Assembly: GCA_034429745.1 (NCBI GenBank) | Contig: DAOUFY010000067.1 | Span: 1 to 15,969, forward strand | DNA length: 15,969 nt | Origin: JBAXBF01 sp034429745 | GTDB taxonomy: Bacteria > Chloroflexota > Anaerolineae > Anaerolineales > DRKV01 | Direction: 5' to 3' | Part shown: positions 6,415-14,700 of the stretch, in pieces | Layout of the letters: every line of letters starts with the position of its first letter | Position numbering within the stretch: the stretch's first letter is position 1 | The notes under the pieces: generated by a model | What the model was told of the DNA's origin: nothing | What the model saw: the letters and a program-made list of their open reading frames with translations, nothing else | Database searches by the model: none | Position numbers and translations under genes: made by a program

Positions 6415-7677
6415 ATGAAACCTCCTGCGATATTAATAGATTTGGATGATACTTTGCTGGAAGTACAATTGGATCATTTTATCCAAGCGTATTTTCAGTC
6501 TTTGTCTGATCATGTAGCATCCTACGGAGTAGGGAATGGGTTTGTTAAAGTCTTAGGTGAAGGCACACGTAAAATGCTGCATAATGAAGACCCAACGATA
6601 ACTTTAGAGGAAGCCTTTGCCGAATATTTCTATCCAGCCATAAATGCCTTTTTGCCGCAACAGCTTAAGTCATCTCATCATGACCCTTCACAGAATCCCC
6701 ACCCTCTTTATCCAATATTTATGGAGTTTTACGAGCAGGTTTTTCCGCGATTAGAAAAAATCACGCGCAGAAAGGAGGAAAGCCGCGAGTTAGTTGATAA
6801 CCTAATAAAAAAAGGTTATACAGTGGCAATTGCAACTAACCCTCTCTTCCCCCAAACGGCAACTTATCAGCGATTGCGCTGGGCGGGATTAGCTCCTGAA
6901 AAGTATCCTTTTAAAGTAATTACAACTTATGAGGATTTTCACTTTACTAAACCTAAACTTGAATATTACGCTGAAGTGCTTGCTCATTTAGGATGGGAAA
7001 TGGACGGAGCAGTGATGGTAGGCAATAATTTGATAGATGACATAGATCCAGCTCAACGGCTTGGGATGGCAACTTTTTGGATGAATACGAATGGAAAAGA
7101 TTTAAAAACTCCATCTTTTCGTGTTCATTACACTGCTCCAAACGGAGAAGGCAGCCTTAGTGAAGTTTTGGCATGGCTGCAAAGCTTAGACTATTCAAAA
7201 TTAAAATTAAATATTAGCCAGCTAGAAGCTGCTAAAGCGGTATTGAAATCAACAGCAGCCTTAATGGATACTTGGCGGCGTAAAAATTTTCCAGTAAATC
7301 AATGGCTCCAAAAAAGAAGGCTGGAAGAATGGTCTCCTTTAGAAGTGTTGTATCATTTAGTGGATGTAGAGTCAGAAGTCTATTTGCCGCGAATTTGGAA
7401 GATTATCTCGGAGGAATCTCCATATATCAAGAACGTTGATGCTTCAGGTTGGAGCGTAGAAAGACATTATCAAGAGAAAGATTTAACAGAAGGAATAAGT
7501 GCCTTTATAGAAAAAAGGATAGAAACATTGCAGGTGATCGACTCTCTTGGAGAGGACGACTGGCAAAGAAAAGCAATTCATGAAACAAGAGGTGAATTGG
7601 ATTTAAAAACACTGATAGTTTCCATAGCTGAACATGATATTGAACATATTCGCCAAATACATCAAGTGATAAGTTAA
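6415..7677 (+). CDS. HAD-superfamily hydrolase fused to a C-terminal DinB-like four-helix domain
   Basis: Residues 1-255 form a HAD phosphatase-like domain: motif I DLDDT with D9 and D11, motif II T141-N142 after a hydrophobic strand (TVAIATN), motif III K179 in FTKPK, and motif IV GNNLIDDID with D208/D209. An insert of about 100 residues after motif I is the likely cap. Residues about 268-420 look like a DinB/YfiT-type helical bundle: a WSPLEVLYHLVDVE segment with H314 and a closing AEHDIEHIRQI segment with H407 and H411, the His set that binds metal in that superfamily. The HAD half suggests a small-molecule phosphatase; the role of the DinB half (metal- or thiol-dependent chemistry in relatives) is unknown here. 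The gene starts 8 bp after the efp stop without a clear ribosome binding site, so it is probably coupled to efp translation. No substrate can be assigned. Confidence 0.8.
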   Translation: MKPPAILIDLDDTLLEVQLDHFIQAYFQSLSDHVASYGVGNGFVKVLGEGTRKMLHNEDPTITLEEAFAEYFYPAINAFLPQQLKSSHHDPSQNPHPLYPIFMEFYEQVFPRLEKITRRKEESRELVDNLIKKGYTVAIATNPLFPQTATYQRLRWAGLAPEKYPFKVITTYEDFHFTKPKLEYYAEVLAHLGWEMDGAVMVGNNLIDDIDPAQRLGMATFWMNTNGKDLKTPSFRVHYTAPNGEGSLSEVLAWLQSLDYSKLKLNISQLEAAKAVLKSTAALMDTWRRKNFPVNQWLQKRRLEEWSPLEVLYHLVDVESEVYLPRIWKIISEESPYIKNVDASGWSVERHYQEKDLTEGISAFIEKRIETLQVIDSLGEDDWQRKAIHETRGELDLKTLIVSIAEHDIEHIRQIHQVIS

Positions 7678-7704
7678 AAACATATAAGAAAAGCTCCCTC
7701 GCTG

Positions 7705-7732
7705 TTGCAAATTAGACCATGGTTGGTATAAT
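7705..7732 (+). promoter_or_regulatory. Promoter of ftsH (-35 and extended -10)
   Basis: TTGCAA (7705-7710, four of six consensus bases) lies 16 bp before TATAAT (7727-7732), and TG stands one base upstream of the -10 (TGGTATAAT, 7724-7732). Transcription would start near 7739, which is downstream of the ATG at 7719 and so excludes that codon as a start for this transcript. This is the best-formed promoter in the window. Confidence 0.7.
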
Positions 7733-7760
7733 TGAATCAGCAAAGAGGGGAGGAAATTTT

Positions 7761-9728
7761 ATGAATACAACCCGAAATAGATCATCAATTGTATATTTAT
7801 TGCTCTTTATTGCTATCATCTCGCTGGTGGTTTATAACTTCCAACAGCAGAACAGCAGTAAAGAAGGTTTAACCATCAGCCAATTAGCTCAAGATATTAA
7901 GAATGATAAGGTAGGGCGAGTAGTGGTGGATGAAAATACATTAATCGCCACTTATAAAGATGGTTCCCAAAAAGAAGCGCAGAAAGAACCCAATGCCACT
8001 TTTGTTGAACAATTGAAACAATTTGGAGTTACTGAAGAACATCTCTCCGCAGAACGTATTACGCTGGAAGTGAAGGCTCCCAGCGCTTGGATGGGGATCA
8101 TGACAGCCCTTGGTTATTTCCTGCCATTCTTGATTCTTTTAGGAGTTTTTTGGTTCGTCTTTCGGCAAGCACAAGGCAGCAATAATGCCGCACTTTCTTT
8201 TGGCAAATCGCGTGCAAGAATGTTCAGCAGCGAACAGCCAAAAGTAACTTTTGAGGATGTCGCCGGGGTGGACGAATCCAAAGAGGAATTAAGGGAAGTC
8301 GTCGAGTTCTTGAGAGAGCCGGATAAATTTATCAATCTTGGGGCTAGAATTCCGAAAGGTGTACTTTTAGTAGGACCACCCGGCACCGGCAAGACATTGC
8401 TGGCAAAGGCGGTTGCTGGAGAAGCTGGCGTACCGTTTTTCTCCATCTCAGGTTCAGAATTTGTTGAGATGTTTGTAGGTGTTGGCGCTAGCCGGGTAAG
8501 AGATTTATTTGAACAAGCGAAACGACACTCACCTTGCATTGTTTTCATTGATGAAATTGATGCAGTCGGCAGACAACGAGGTGCTGGCTTGGGCGGCAGC
8601 CACGATGAACGCGAACAAACGCTCAACCAAATGTTGGTGGAGATGGACGGCTTTGATACAGACACTAACGTGATTATTATGGCAGCTACGAACCGACCGG
8701 ACATTTTAGACCCGGCTTTGCTGCGACCAGGGCGATTTGATCGGCGCGTTATTTTAGACCGCCCTGATATGCGCGGCAGAGAAGCTATCCTAAAGGTACA
8801 CGTTAAGGGAAAGCCATTAGCGCCGGATGTCGATTTGAAAGACCTTGCCCGCGCCACCCCTGGCTTTGTCGGAGCAGACCTTGAAAATCTTGTTAATGAG
8901 GCGGCCATTCTGGCGGCTCGACGCAATAAAAAAGTCATTAATATGGACGAATTGCAGGCTTCAATAGAACGCGTTATTGCTGGACCCGAACGCAAAAGTC
9001 GCTTGATTAGTGACGAAGAAAAACGAATTATTGCTTATCACGAAGCAGGTCATGCGGTTGTTATGAACGCTTTACCCGAAGCTGACCCTGTGCATAAGGT
9101 CTCAATCATTTCGCGTGGGCAAATGGGCGGATTCACACTTGCATTGCCGGAAGAGGATCGTACATTAATGCCGCGTAAAAAATTGTTTGCCGATTTAGTT
9201 GGACTGTTGGGCGGGCGAGCTGCAGAAGAGCTTGTTTTCGATGATATTACTTCTGGAGCCGCTAATGACATTGAACGAGTAACTAAAATTGCGCGTTCTA
9301 TGGTAACCCGGTTAGGAATGAGTGAAGCATTGGGGCAAATGGTGTACGGACAAAAAGAAGAGCTCATTTTCTTAGGACGGGAAATTTCAGAACAGCGCGA
9401 TTATTCTGAAGCTGTTGCTCAAAAAATTGATGAAGAAGTAAGGCGCTTAGTTGATGAAGCTTATCAAAAAGCTAAAGAAATCTTGACCCAATACCGCGAT
9501 AAGTTGGACAGTGTGGCAGAAAAATTGCTTGAGCTTGAAACAATCAGTCGGGAAGAATTTGAAGCGGTATTTCCCCCGCCTGTACCTAAAAAGCTTTATA
9601 CGCCTACACCACGCAAAACACTTGCTAAGCGTACTATTCGCAGAGACAAGGACGAATCAAGTACCGAACAAAAACAACAGAAGGAGAATTTACCACCAGA
9701 AATGCCGCCTTCACCTTCCCTTGCCTAA
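7761..9728 (+). CDS. ftsH: ATP-dependent membrane zinc metalloprotease FtsH
   Basis: The 655-residue protein is a complete FtsH: two membrane spans (about 10-26 and 111-135) enclosing a small extracytoplasmic domain, then an AAA+ ATPase with Walker A GPPGTGKT (205-212), Walker B FIDEID with D264/E265, and the second region of homology with ATNRPD and the arginine-finger segment RPGRFDRR. The M41 protease domain has zinc site HEAGH (427-431) and third ligand D503 (GAANDIERVT). It degrades unstable membrane and cytosolic proteins as a hexamer. The tail (about 605-655) is charged and Pro-rich, as is common and variable in the family. I start it at ATG 7761, preceded by GGGGAGGA (7747-7753) at 7 nt; the longer frame from 7719 would begin inside the promoter and add 14 unrelated residues. 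It is monocistronic, ending at a strong terminator. Confidence 0.97.
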   Translation: MNTTRNRSSIVYLLLFIAIISLVVYNFQQQNSSKEGLTISQLAQDIKNDKVGRVVVDENTLIATYKDGSQKEAQKEPNATFVEQLKQFGVTEEHLSAERITLEVKAPSAWMGIMTALGYFLPFLILLGVFWFVFRQAQGSNNAALSFGKSRARMFSSEQPKVTFEDVAGVDESKEELREVVEFLREPDKFINLGARIPKGVLLVGPPGTGKTLLAKAVAGEAGVPFFSISGSEFVEMFVGVGASRVRDLFEQAKRHSPCIVFIDEIDAVGRQRGAGLGGSHDEREQTLNQMLVEMDGFDTDTNVIIMAATNRPDILDPALLRPGRFDRRVILDRPDMRGREAILKVHVKGKPLAPDVDLKDLARATPGFVGADLENLVNEAAILAARRNKKVINMDELQASIERVIAGPERKSRLISDEEKRIIAYHEAGHAVVMNALPEADPVHKVSIISRGQMGGFTLALPEEDRTLMPRKKLFADLVGLLGGRAAEELVFDDITSGAANDIERVTKIARSMVTRLGMSEALGQMVYGQKEELIFLGREISEQRDYSEAVAQKIDEEVRRLVDEAYQKAKEILTQYRDKLDSVAEKLLELETISREEFEAVFPPPVPKKLYTPTPRKTLAKRTIRRDKDESSTEQKQQKENLPPEMPPSPSLA

Positions 9729-9759
9729 CAGTTTGGTGCTTTATTATTGTAACTTCTTT

Positions 9760-9796
9760 GAGCGTTCATGCAGAATCGGCATGAACGCTCTTTTTT
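9760..9796 (+). terminator. Strong Rho-independent terminator of ftsH
   Basis: GAGCGTTCATGC (9760-9771) pairs perfectly with GCATGAACGCTC (9779-9790): a 12-bp stem with a 7-nt loop, followed by six T (9791-9796). It lies 31 bp after the ftsH stop. Read on the other strand the hairpin is followed by AAAGAAG, so it is not a proper terminator for the convergent DUF402 gene. Confidence 0.93.
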
Positions 9797-9807
9797 GGAT
9801 GATGTTT

Positions 9808-10278
9808 TTATGAAATAGAAGAGCAAAATGAGCGGTAAGGGGTTCGAGCTGAAAAGATCTCTTGAAGTTCCTTAAGTGCCTTGCGGGCTGTTTCTCTATC
9901 GGTAAAGCTTAGTTCAAGGTTTAAGAATTCATCTTCATCTAGAACAAGCTGTCTGCCATCCGGATAGACTAGCAGATCTAAGGCTAGGTCGCGGTAGATC
10001 ACATGTTCAGTCATAATTTCTGCCGGGTAGGTTACGTTGCAATACCAGCCTTTTAGATGATTATCGTCTCGGTCGTGAATTTCAAAAATATTGTACCATT
10101 TTTGCGTGTAAAATGTCTCGATAAATATATCCTGATGTTTAAATACTATCCCGTGAAAAGGCAAATCTTGGCGATTAAAATGGGCTTCGATAGTGATGCA
10201 ATGCGGTAGGTGTGTGATGACCCTGCCTTCATACTGCCATACTTTATTGCCCTTATAATCTGCTTTTATAATGATCAT
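9808..10278 (-). CDS. DUF402 domain-containing protein
   Basis: The 156-residue protein matches DUF402 (the family of FomD and the staphylococcal nucleoside di/triphosphatase) along most of its length. Visible marks are an early DYKGNKVWQYEG segment, FYTQKWYNIFEI (56-67), KGWYCNVTYPAEI (76-88), YRDLALDLLVYPDG (95-108) with D97 and D101, and LDEDEF (113-118) with D114, D116 and E117. These acidic residues are the expected metal-binding cluster for phosphate-ester or nucleotide hydrolysis; the actual substrate is unknown. A longer frame starts at 10335, but family members begin close to the ATG at 10278 (MIIIKADYKG), so I use that. Neither start has a Shine-Dalgarno sequence. It is convergent with ftsH and 284 bp downstream of the DUF3048 gene on the same strand. 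Confidence 0.85.
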   Translation of the reverse strand: MIIIKADYKGNKVWQYEGRVITHLPHCITIEAHFNRQDLPFHGIVFKHQDIFIETFYTQKWYNIFEIHDRDDNHLKGWYCNVTYPAEIMTEHVIYRDLALDLLVYPDGRQLVLDEDEFLNLELSFTDRETARKALKELQEIFSARTPYRSFCSSIS

Positions 10279-10562
10279 AAATGTCAAATTATTATAATGT
10301 AACTGAAAAAAGAAGAGAGTTATTTTTGAAATCAATACGATTGTATATTACACGTGGATAAAATGCGATTGCATGAGGCACAATGTAAGAAGCAAAGTTA
10401 AGCCTTGATTCCCATTCAGCTCTACCTAGGCTTGGAAAGCGCATTATCAACACTATAAGAGGGTAGAATATTACGCTGTTTGCGTTGTATGAGAGCAGAT
10501 GCTGAGTGATGACAGCATTTGCTTTATTAAAGCTCCACCTGTATAAGCTCAGTTTTGGGCGA
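10279..10562. other. 284-bp gap between the DUF3048 and DUF402 genes, with an inverted repeat at 10495-10522
   Basis: I see no credible gene in this gap. GCAGATGCTG (10495-10504) and CAGCATTTGC (10513-10522) form a 10-bp stem with one G-T pair and an 8-nt loop. On the minus strand, where it would follow the DUF3048 gene by about 40 nt, it is not followed by a T tract, so it is at best a transcript-end stabilising hairpin or a binding site. A minus-strand frame of 101 codons crosses the gap but overlaps both neighbours and resembles nothing known to me. Confidence 0.45.
10290..10298 (-). promoter_or_regulatory. Possible promoter immediately before the DUF402 gene (leaderless candidate)
   Basis: The minus strand carries a TATAAT at the complement of 10297-10292, about 13 bp from the ATG at 10278. 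Transcription from it would begin near 10285, leaving a leader of roughly seven nucleotides without a ribosome binding site. No -35 or TG extension accompanies it, and the region is AT-rich, so chance is possible. Confidence 0.3.
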
Positions 10563-11690
10563 TTAAGGAATGGCAAATTCAAAACGATATACTCCATGTG
10601 AGAGCTGATGTATGCTCGTTGTTACACCCATCACTTCAAACCATGTTCTGCCGGGTTTGAAATTAACGGTATTACCATTGGAATCAACCAGATGCAATAC
10701 GGCATCCCGGGAAGGCCTTTTCCATTGTACATCAAAGACTTGTCCATCTCGGAAAAGAAGAGCTCTTCCTTTGCCAAGAAGTTCAGCATTTACAACCTCA
10801 GTCTGTTCTTTTTTTACAATGTATTCATATGGAACAAGCAGTATGACAACATTATCTGCGTCAACTACTTCTCCAGTAACGCGGTCGTTAAGTATCTCAA
10901 ATACTTCGCCATTGCCAAGGTCATCTTCTTTATCTTGCGAGCGAACGTAATTATTAGTTAGAAAGTCATACGCCCATTCTCCATAAGTATAAGGAGAAAA
11001 GCGTACTTGGATAATAAACGCCGCTGAGCCGTGTTGAGGTGGCTGATCAGAAAAGCTCATTCCTTCTAAGGGTTGCCGCTGATTGTCTATACCTAATTTT
11101 GTAAAGAATTGGCTTAAAATGGCAGTGTTTGTGAATGCATGGTTCCACATTTTAGGGTCGTAGCGACAAATGGGGGGACAGCCATGAGGCCATTCAGAAA
11201 TTATTCTTTCCCAATATGGTCGTTTCTTAAACCGAGTGAGGACGCGTTCATCGGCACCAACATAAGCTAGTACTGCTTTGTACATTTGAATTATGTTTTC
11301 ATCAAAAAAACGCGCCGAGCGAATCGGTGCAACCATAGGGGAATCTTGTCCATAATAGATAGCAATAAAACGGCTTTTTCCCCATTCTGTGTAATATTCA
11401 TAGACAATATCAGCCAATGAAAGCCCCCATTGCGGGCGCATTGGGCGCGGATCATTGGAGACTTTGACTGCAACCGGCCTACGCTCTAATACTTGAGGAT
11501 CTTTCACTGCTAAACCAGTAAGAGGATTGATATATTGATGGCTTGGTTTAGTTGGGGTAATCGTCGCTGTTAGTAATACAGGTGTTAAAGTTGGCATAGG
11601 AGTTTCTTGTTCTCTTTGTGCAGGGAAGCAACTTGCGAGTATAATAAACCCCACAAACAATTTCATCAGAGATTTTTTCATCATTTTCAT
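10563..11690 (-). CDS. DUF3048 (YerB-like) putative lipoprotein
   Basis: The 375-residue protein begins with a lysine-rich n-region, a hydrophobic core (about 9-20) and a lipobox L-A-S-C with the lipidated C21, followed by a Pro/Thr-rich linker (about 31-49). It is therefore expected on the outer face of the cytoplasmic membrane. The N-terminal DUF3048 domain shows INPLTGL (54-60), RRPVAVKVSNDPRPMRPQ (70-87), LADIVYEYYTEWGKSRF (92-108) and PIRSARFFD (122-130). The C-terminal DUF3048 part ends in a W-K-R-P-S-R-D-A-V-L and G-R-T-W-F-E-V pattern. The family relates to Bacillus YerB; no biochemical role is established to my knowledge. The ATG at 11690 lacks a good ribosome binding site, and in-frame ATGs follow at 11684 and 11681. 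The gene diverges from the hybrid kinase across 43 bp, and no clear terminator follows it. Confidence 0.9.
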   Translation of the reverse strand: MKMMKKSLMKLFVGFIILASCFPAQREQETPMPTLTPVLLTATITPTKPSHQYINPLTGLAVKDPQVLERRPVAVKVSNDPRPMRPQWGLSLADIVYEYYTEWGKSRFIAIYYGQDSPMVAPIRSARFFDENIIQMYKAVLAYVGADERVLTRFKKRPYWERIISEWPHGCPPICRYDPKMWNHAFTNTAILSQFFTKLGIDNQRQPLEGMSFSDQPPQHGSAAFIIQVRFSPYTYGEWAYDFLTNNYVRSQDKEDDLGNGEVFEILNDRVTGEVVDADNVVILLVPYEYIVKKEQTEVVNAELLGKGRALLFRDGQVFDVQWKRPSRDAVLHLVDSNGNTVNFKPGRTWFEVMGVTTSIHQLSHGVYRFEFAIP

Positions 11691-11733
11691 TGTTTCTTGG
11701 TTTTAATCCGAATTTATATGATTTGTAAAGACT
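11691..11733. promoter_or_regulatory. 43-bp divergent promoter region between the DUF3048 and hybrid kinase genes
   Basis: Both start codons face away from this 43-bp segment, so promoters for the two genes must overlap each other or the coding starts. AT-rich candidates are TATATG/TATGAT (11715-11722) for the kinase and TATAAA on the minus strand over the same bases (complement of about 11712-11718) for the lipoprotein. Neither has the TG extension seen elsewhere, and neither gene has a good Shine-Dalgarno site. Precise elements cannot be assigned. Confidence 0.35.
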
Positions 11734-14700
11734 ATGAATAATCAGCAATGTAAAACACCTGGATCAGCATCTGATCCTTGGATGATAAGGCTTCAAGCTG
11801 CTTGGGTAATTACTGCAACAATGGCAGTTGCATTATTTGTATTAGTTTCCCCCTCCCGCTTTGAATTATTTAGAGCAGAGATAAGCATTGTACTCCAAAT
11901 GATTGGGAAAATACCACCATCTTATAAGATTGCCCCTGCATTATTATTTATTTTACAGACAGTTGAAGTAGCTGCTTTTACAATTACCTCCTTAGTTATT
12001 TTTTACCATCGTTCTCATGAGCGTTTAGGCTTATATTATTCTTACTTTCTCATTTCTTTTGGTGTAATTCATGCTTTACCTTTTGAGTTTGAGGAAAAAT
12101 TTTTCATCAACGTCATTATTGGATACTTAATACTCCTTGCAATAGGTGGCTTAACTGCTCTCTTCTTTGTATTCCCTGAAGGGAAATTTATCTCGCTTTG
12201 GCAAAAAAGATTCGCACTATTGAGTGCAATTGTAGCGCTTGGGTTATACGCTTTTCATCTTCATTCATCTCAAACACCTTTCACGCAACATATCCATCGC
12301 TATATTCATGCATTGTTTGCGGCTGGATTTTGCATTTTGCTTTATAGACTTCGTAATGTCAAGCAACCAAGGATGAGAAAGCAATTTACGGGTTTGCTTG
12401 TCGCTGTAGGTGCTATTTTGCTTAGCCGAGCATTTCTAATTTTACTATATCTCTTTGCTGAGTCAGGCAAAATAGTAAATGAGCAGCAAGCCTATTTATT
12501 ATTCTTCACAGGAGTCTTATATTTTTGTTCTTTTAGCGCTTTTCCAATTGTTTTATTGTTTAATGTTATGCAATACCGTCTATGGGATGTTGAAAAACTA
12601 CTTAATCGAGGGGTAGGCTATGTTCTCATTGGCGTGGCAATCGCCTTGATATATATTGTCTCTTTTACTAGTTTTCAATGGATGCTCTCTTCATTGCTGG
12701 AGCATCCTGAAATACCAGCCATTGTTTTGGCTATGCTTATTGCTTTTACTTTGTTTGCTCCTTTACGGCAGGCTATACTTGCCCGGCTCGATCAATTATT
12801 TTACCATACCCATTTGGATTATCAGCAAATCTTAAGTGCTTTTTCTTCTGAAATTCGCTCGATGCTTGAACTGACAAATGTATTGCACTACTTTATTGAG
12901 AAAACTATGGACTGGATGAACATAAGTTATGCCGGTATATACATGCAGAACGAAGCAAAAGAGTTTATCTTAACCGAAGGGAAAAATTTGCCTGCATTTC
13001 CACTGAAGAAATTGCATATTGAAGAGGAGGAGTTAAACTTGCTATTAGACTTAAAAATTATTGAACACAGTAAAAATTCTGTGTATCGTATGCTTATTCC
13101 GCTGTTGGCACAGAGCGGGCAAGATAAAGAGTTAGTGGGTATATTTGCAGTAGGACCAAAAAAGGATGGACGAAGTTATTCTCAGAGAGAGAAGCAATTC
13201 CTGATTAGCTTGGCTTATCAAACTAGTACTGCTATTTTAGTAGCTTGGTTGATAGAAGAAAAGCATGATGAAATACAAAAGAAAAAATCAGCTGAAGCAG
13301 CCAATCAAGCTAAGAGCGCTTTTCTAGCCAATATGAGCCACGAACTACGTACTCCCCTTAATGCTATTATTGGCTACAGCGAAATATTGATGGAAGAAGC
13401 CATTGAGCGAGATGATCAAGCAAGCCTTGATGACTTGCGCAGAATAAATATGGCAGGACGCCACTTATTGGATCTCATTAACAGCATTTTAGATATTTCA
13501 AAAATCGAAGCTGGAAAAATGGATCTTTATCTTGAATCATTTGATGTTTGTGAACTTATCAGGAACATCAAAGAGGTAGTAAAACCACTTGTTGACCGCA
13601 AAGGCAATCGCTTAGAAATATTTTGTGGTGAAGAAGTGGGTAAAATGACAGCAGATTTAACAAAAGTTCGCCAAAGCCTCTTTAATTTGTTGAGCAATGC
13701 AGCAAAGTTTACGGAAAATGGATCTATTGTATTGAAGGTATCTAAAGAAGCAGATGATTGGATCCGGTTCGAAGTTAAAGATACGGGAATAGGCATGGAG
13801 CCGGCTCAAATTGAGCATCTTTTTCAGTCTTTTACACAAGCAGATCCATCAACAACGAGGAAATACGGCGGAACAGGATTGGGCTTATCAATTACAAAGC
13901 ACTTTTGTGAGATGATGGGTGGGTCAATTGAGGTGCAAAGTCAGCCATCTGTGGGAACAACTTTTATTATTCGTCTTCCTGTAAATGTACAATTAACCCT
14001 TTCCAATAAGGAAGAAAAAAAAGGATCCGATGAAGAAATCTCTATAAAGTCTGATGAAAACACGTCCTTAGGAGATGTGTTGATCATTGAAGATGATAAG
14101 GTTACTATGGAACTAATGAAACGTGTATTAGAAAAAGAAGGGTTTCGAGTTTATCTTGCAGCTAATGGAAAAGAAGGAATAAATTTAGCCCGCCAAATTC
14201 ACCCTGATGTAATTACCCTAGATGTGATGATGCCTGATTTAGATGGCTGGAGTGTGCTTACGTTGCTCAAAAGCGATGCAGAACTGGCTGAAATCCCAAT
14301 AATTATGGTTACCATTGTTGATGATCGCAGTACAGGCTATGCTTTAGGAGCCTCAGATTATTTAGTAAAACCGGTCGATCGAGAAAGGTTAATTACTGCT
14401 ATCAAACGCCATGTCGTTGTTAGTGATAAGCATGATGAGAAGGTGCCTCCTTTAATCTTAGTTATAGATGATGATGAACCTACGCGCGAGATCATCATAC
14501 GAACGCTTACTGCAGAAGGGTGGTCAGTGCGAGAAGCTAGCAATGGGGTTGAAGCACTGTCTATGCTTGAGGATACACATTTTCGCAAACCAGATCTGAT
14601 CCTGCTTGATTTGATGATGCCACAGATGGATGGTTTTCAATTCATCCATGAGATAAGAACACACCCTGATTTTGAGGATCTTCCCGTGATTGTACTTACT

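Noticed and set aside
8114..8995. 293-codon open frame on the minus strand inside ftsH
   Set aside because: It is antisense to the conserved AAA+ domain, rich in Ser, Arg and Thr as expected from the complement of that codon pattern, has no ribosome binding site and resembles no family.
9840..9848. GGTTCGAGC, resembling a tRNA T-loop
   Set aside because: It lies inside the DUF402 coding region, with no acceptor, D or anticodon arms around it.
10292..10597. 101-codon minus-strand frame spanning the DUF402-DUF3048 gap
   Set aside because: It overlaps the end of the DUF3048 gene and the longer DUF402 frame, has no ribosome binding site and no recognisable similarity. I cannot exclude a decayed gene, but nothing positive supports it.
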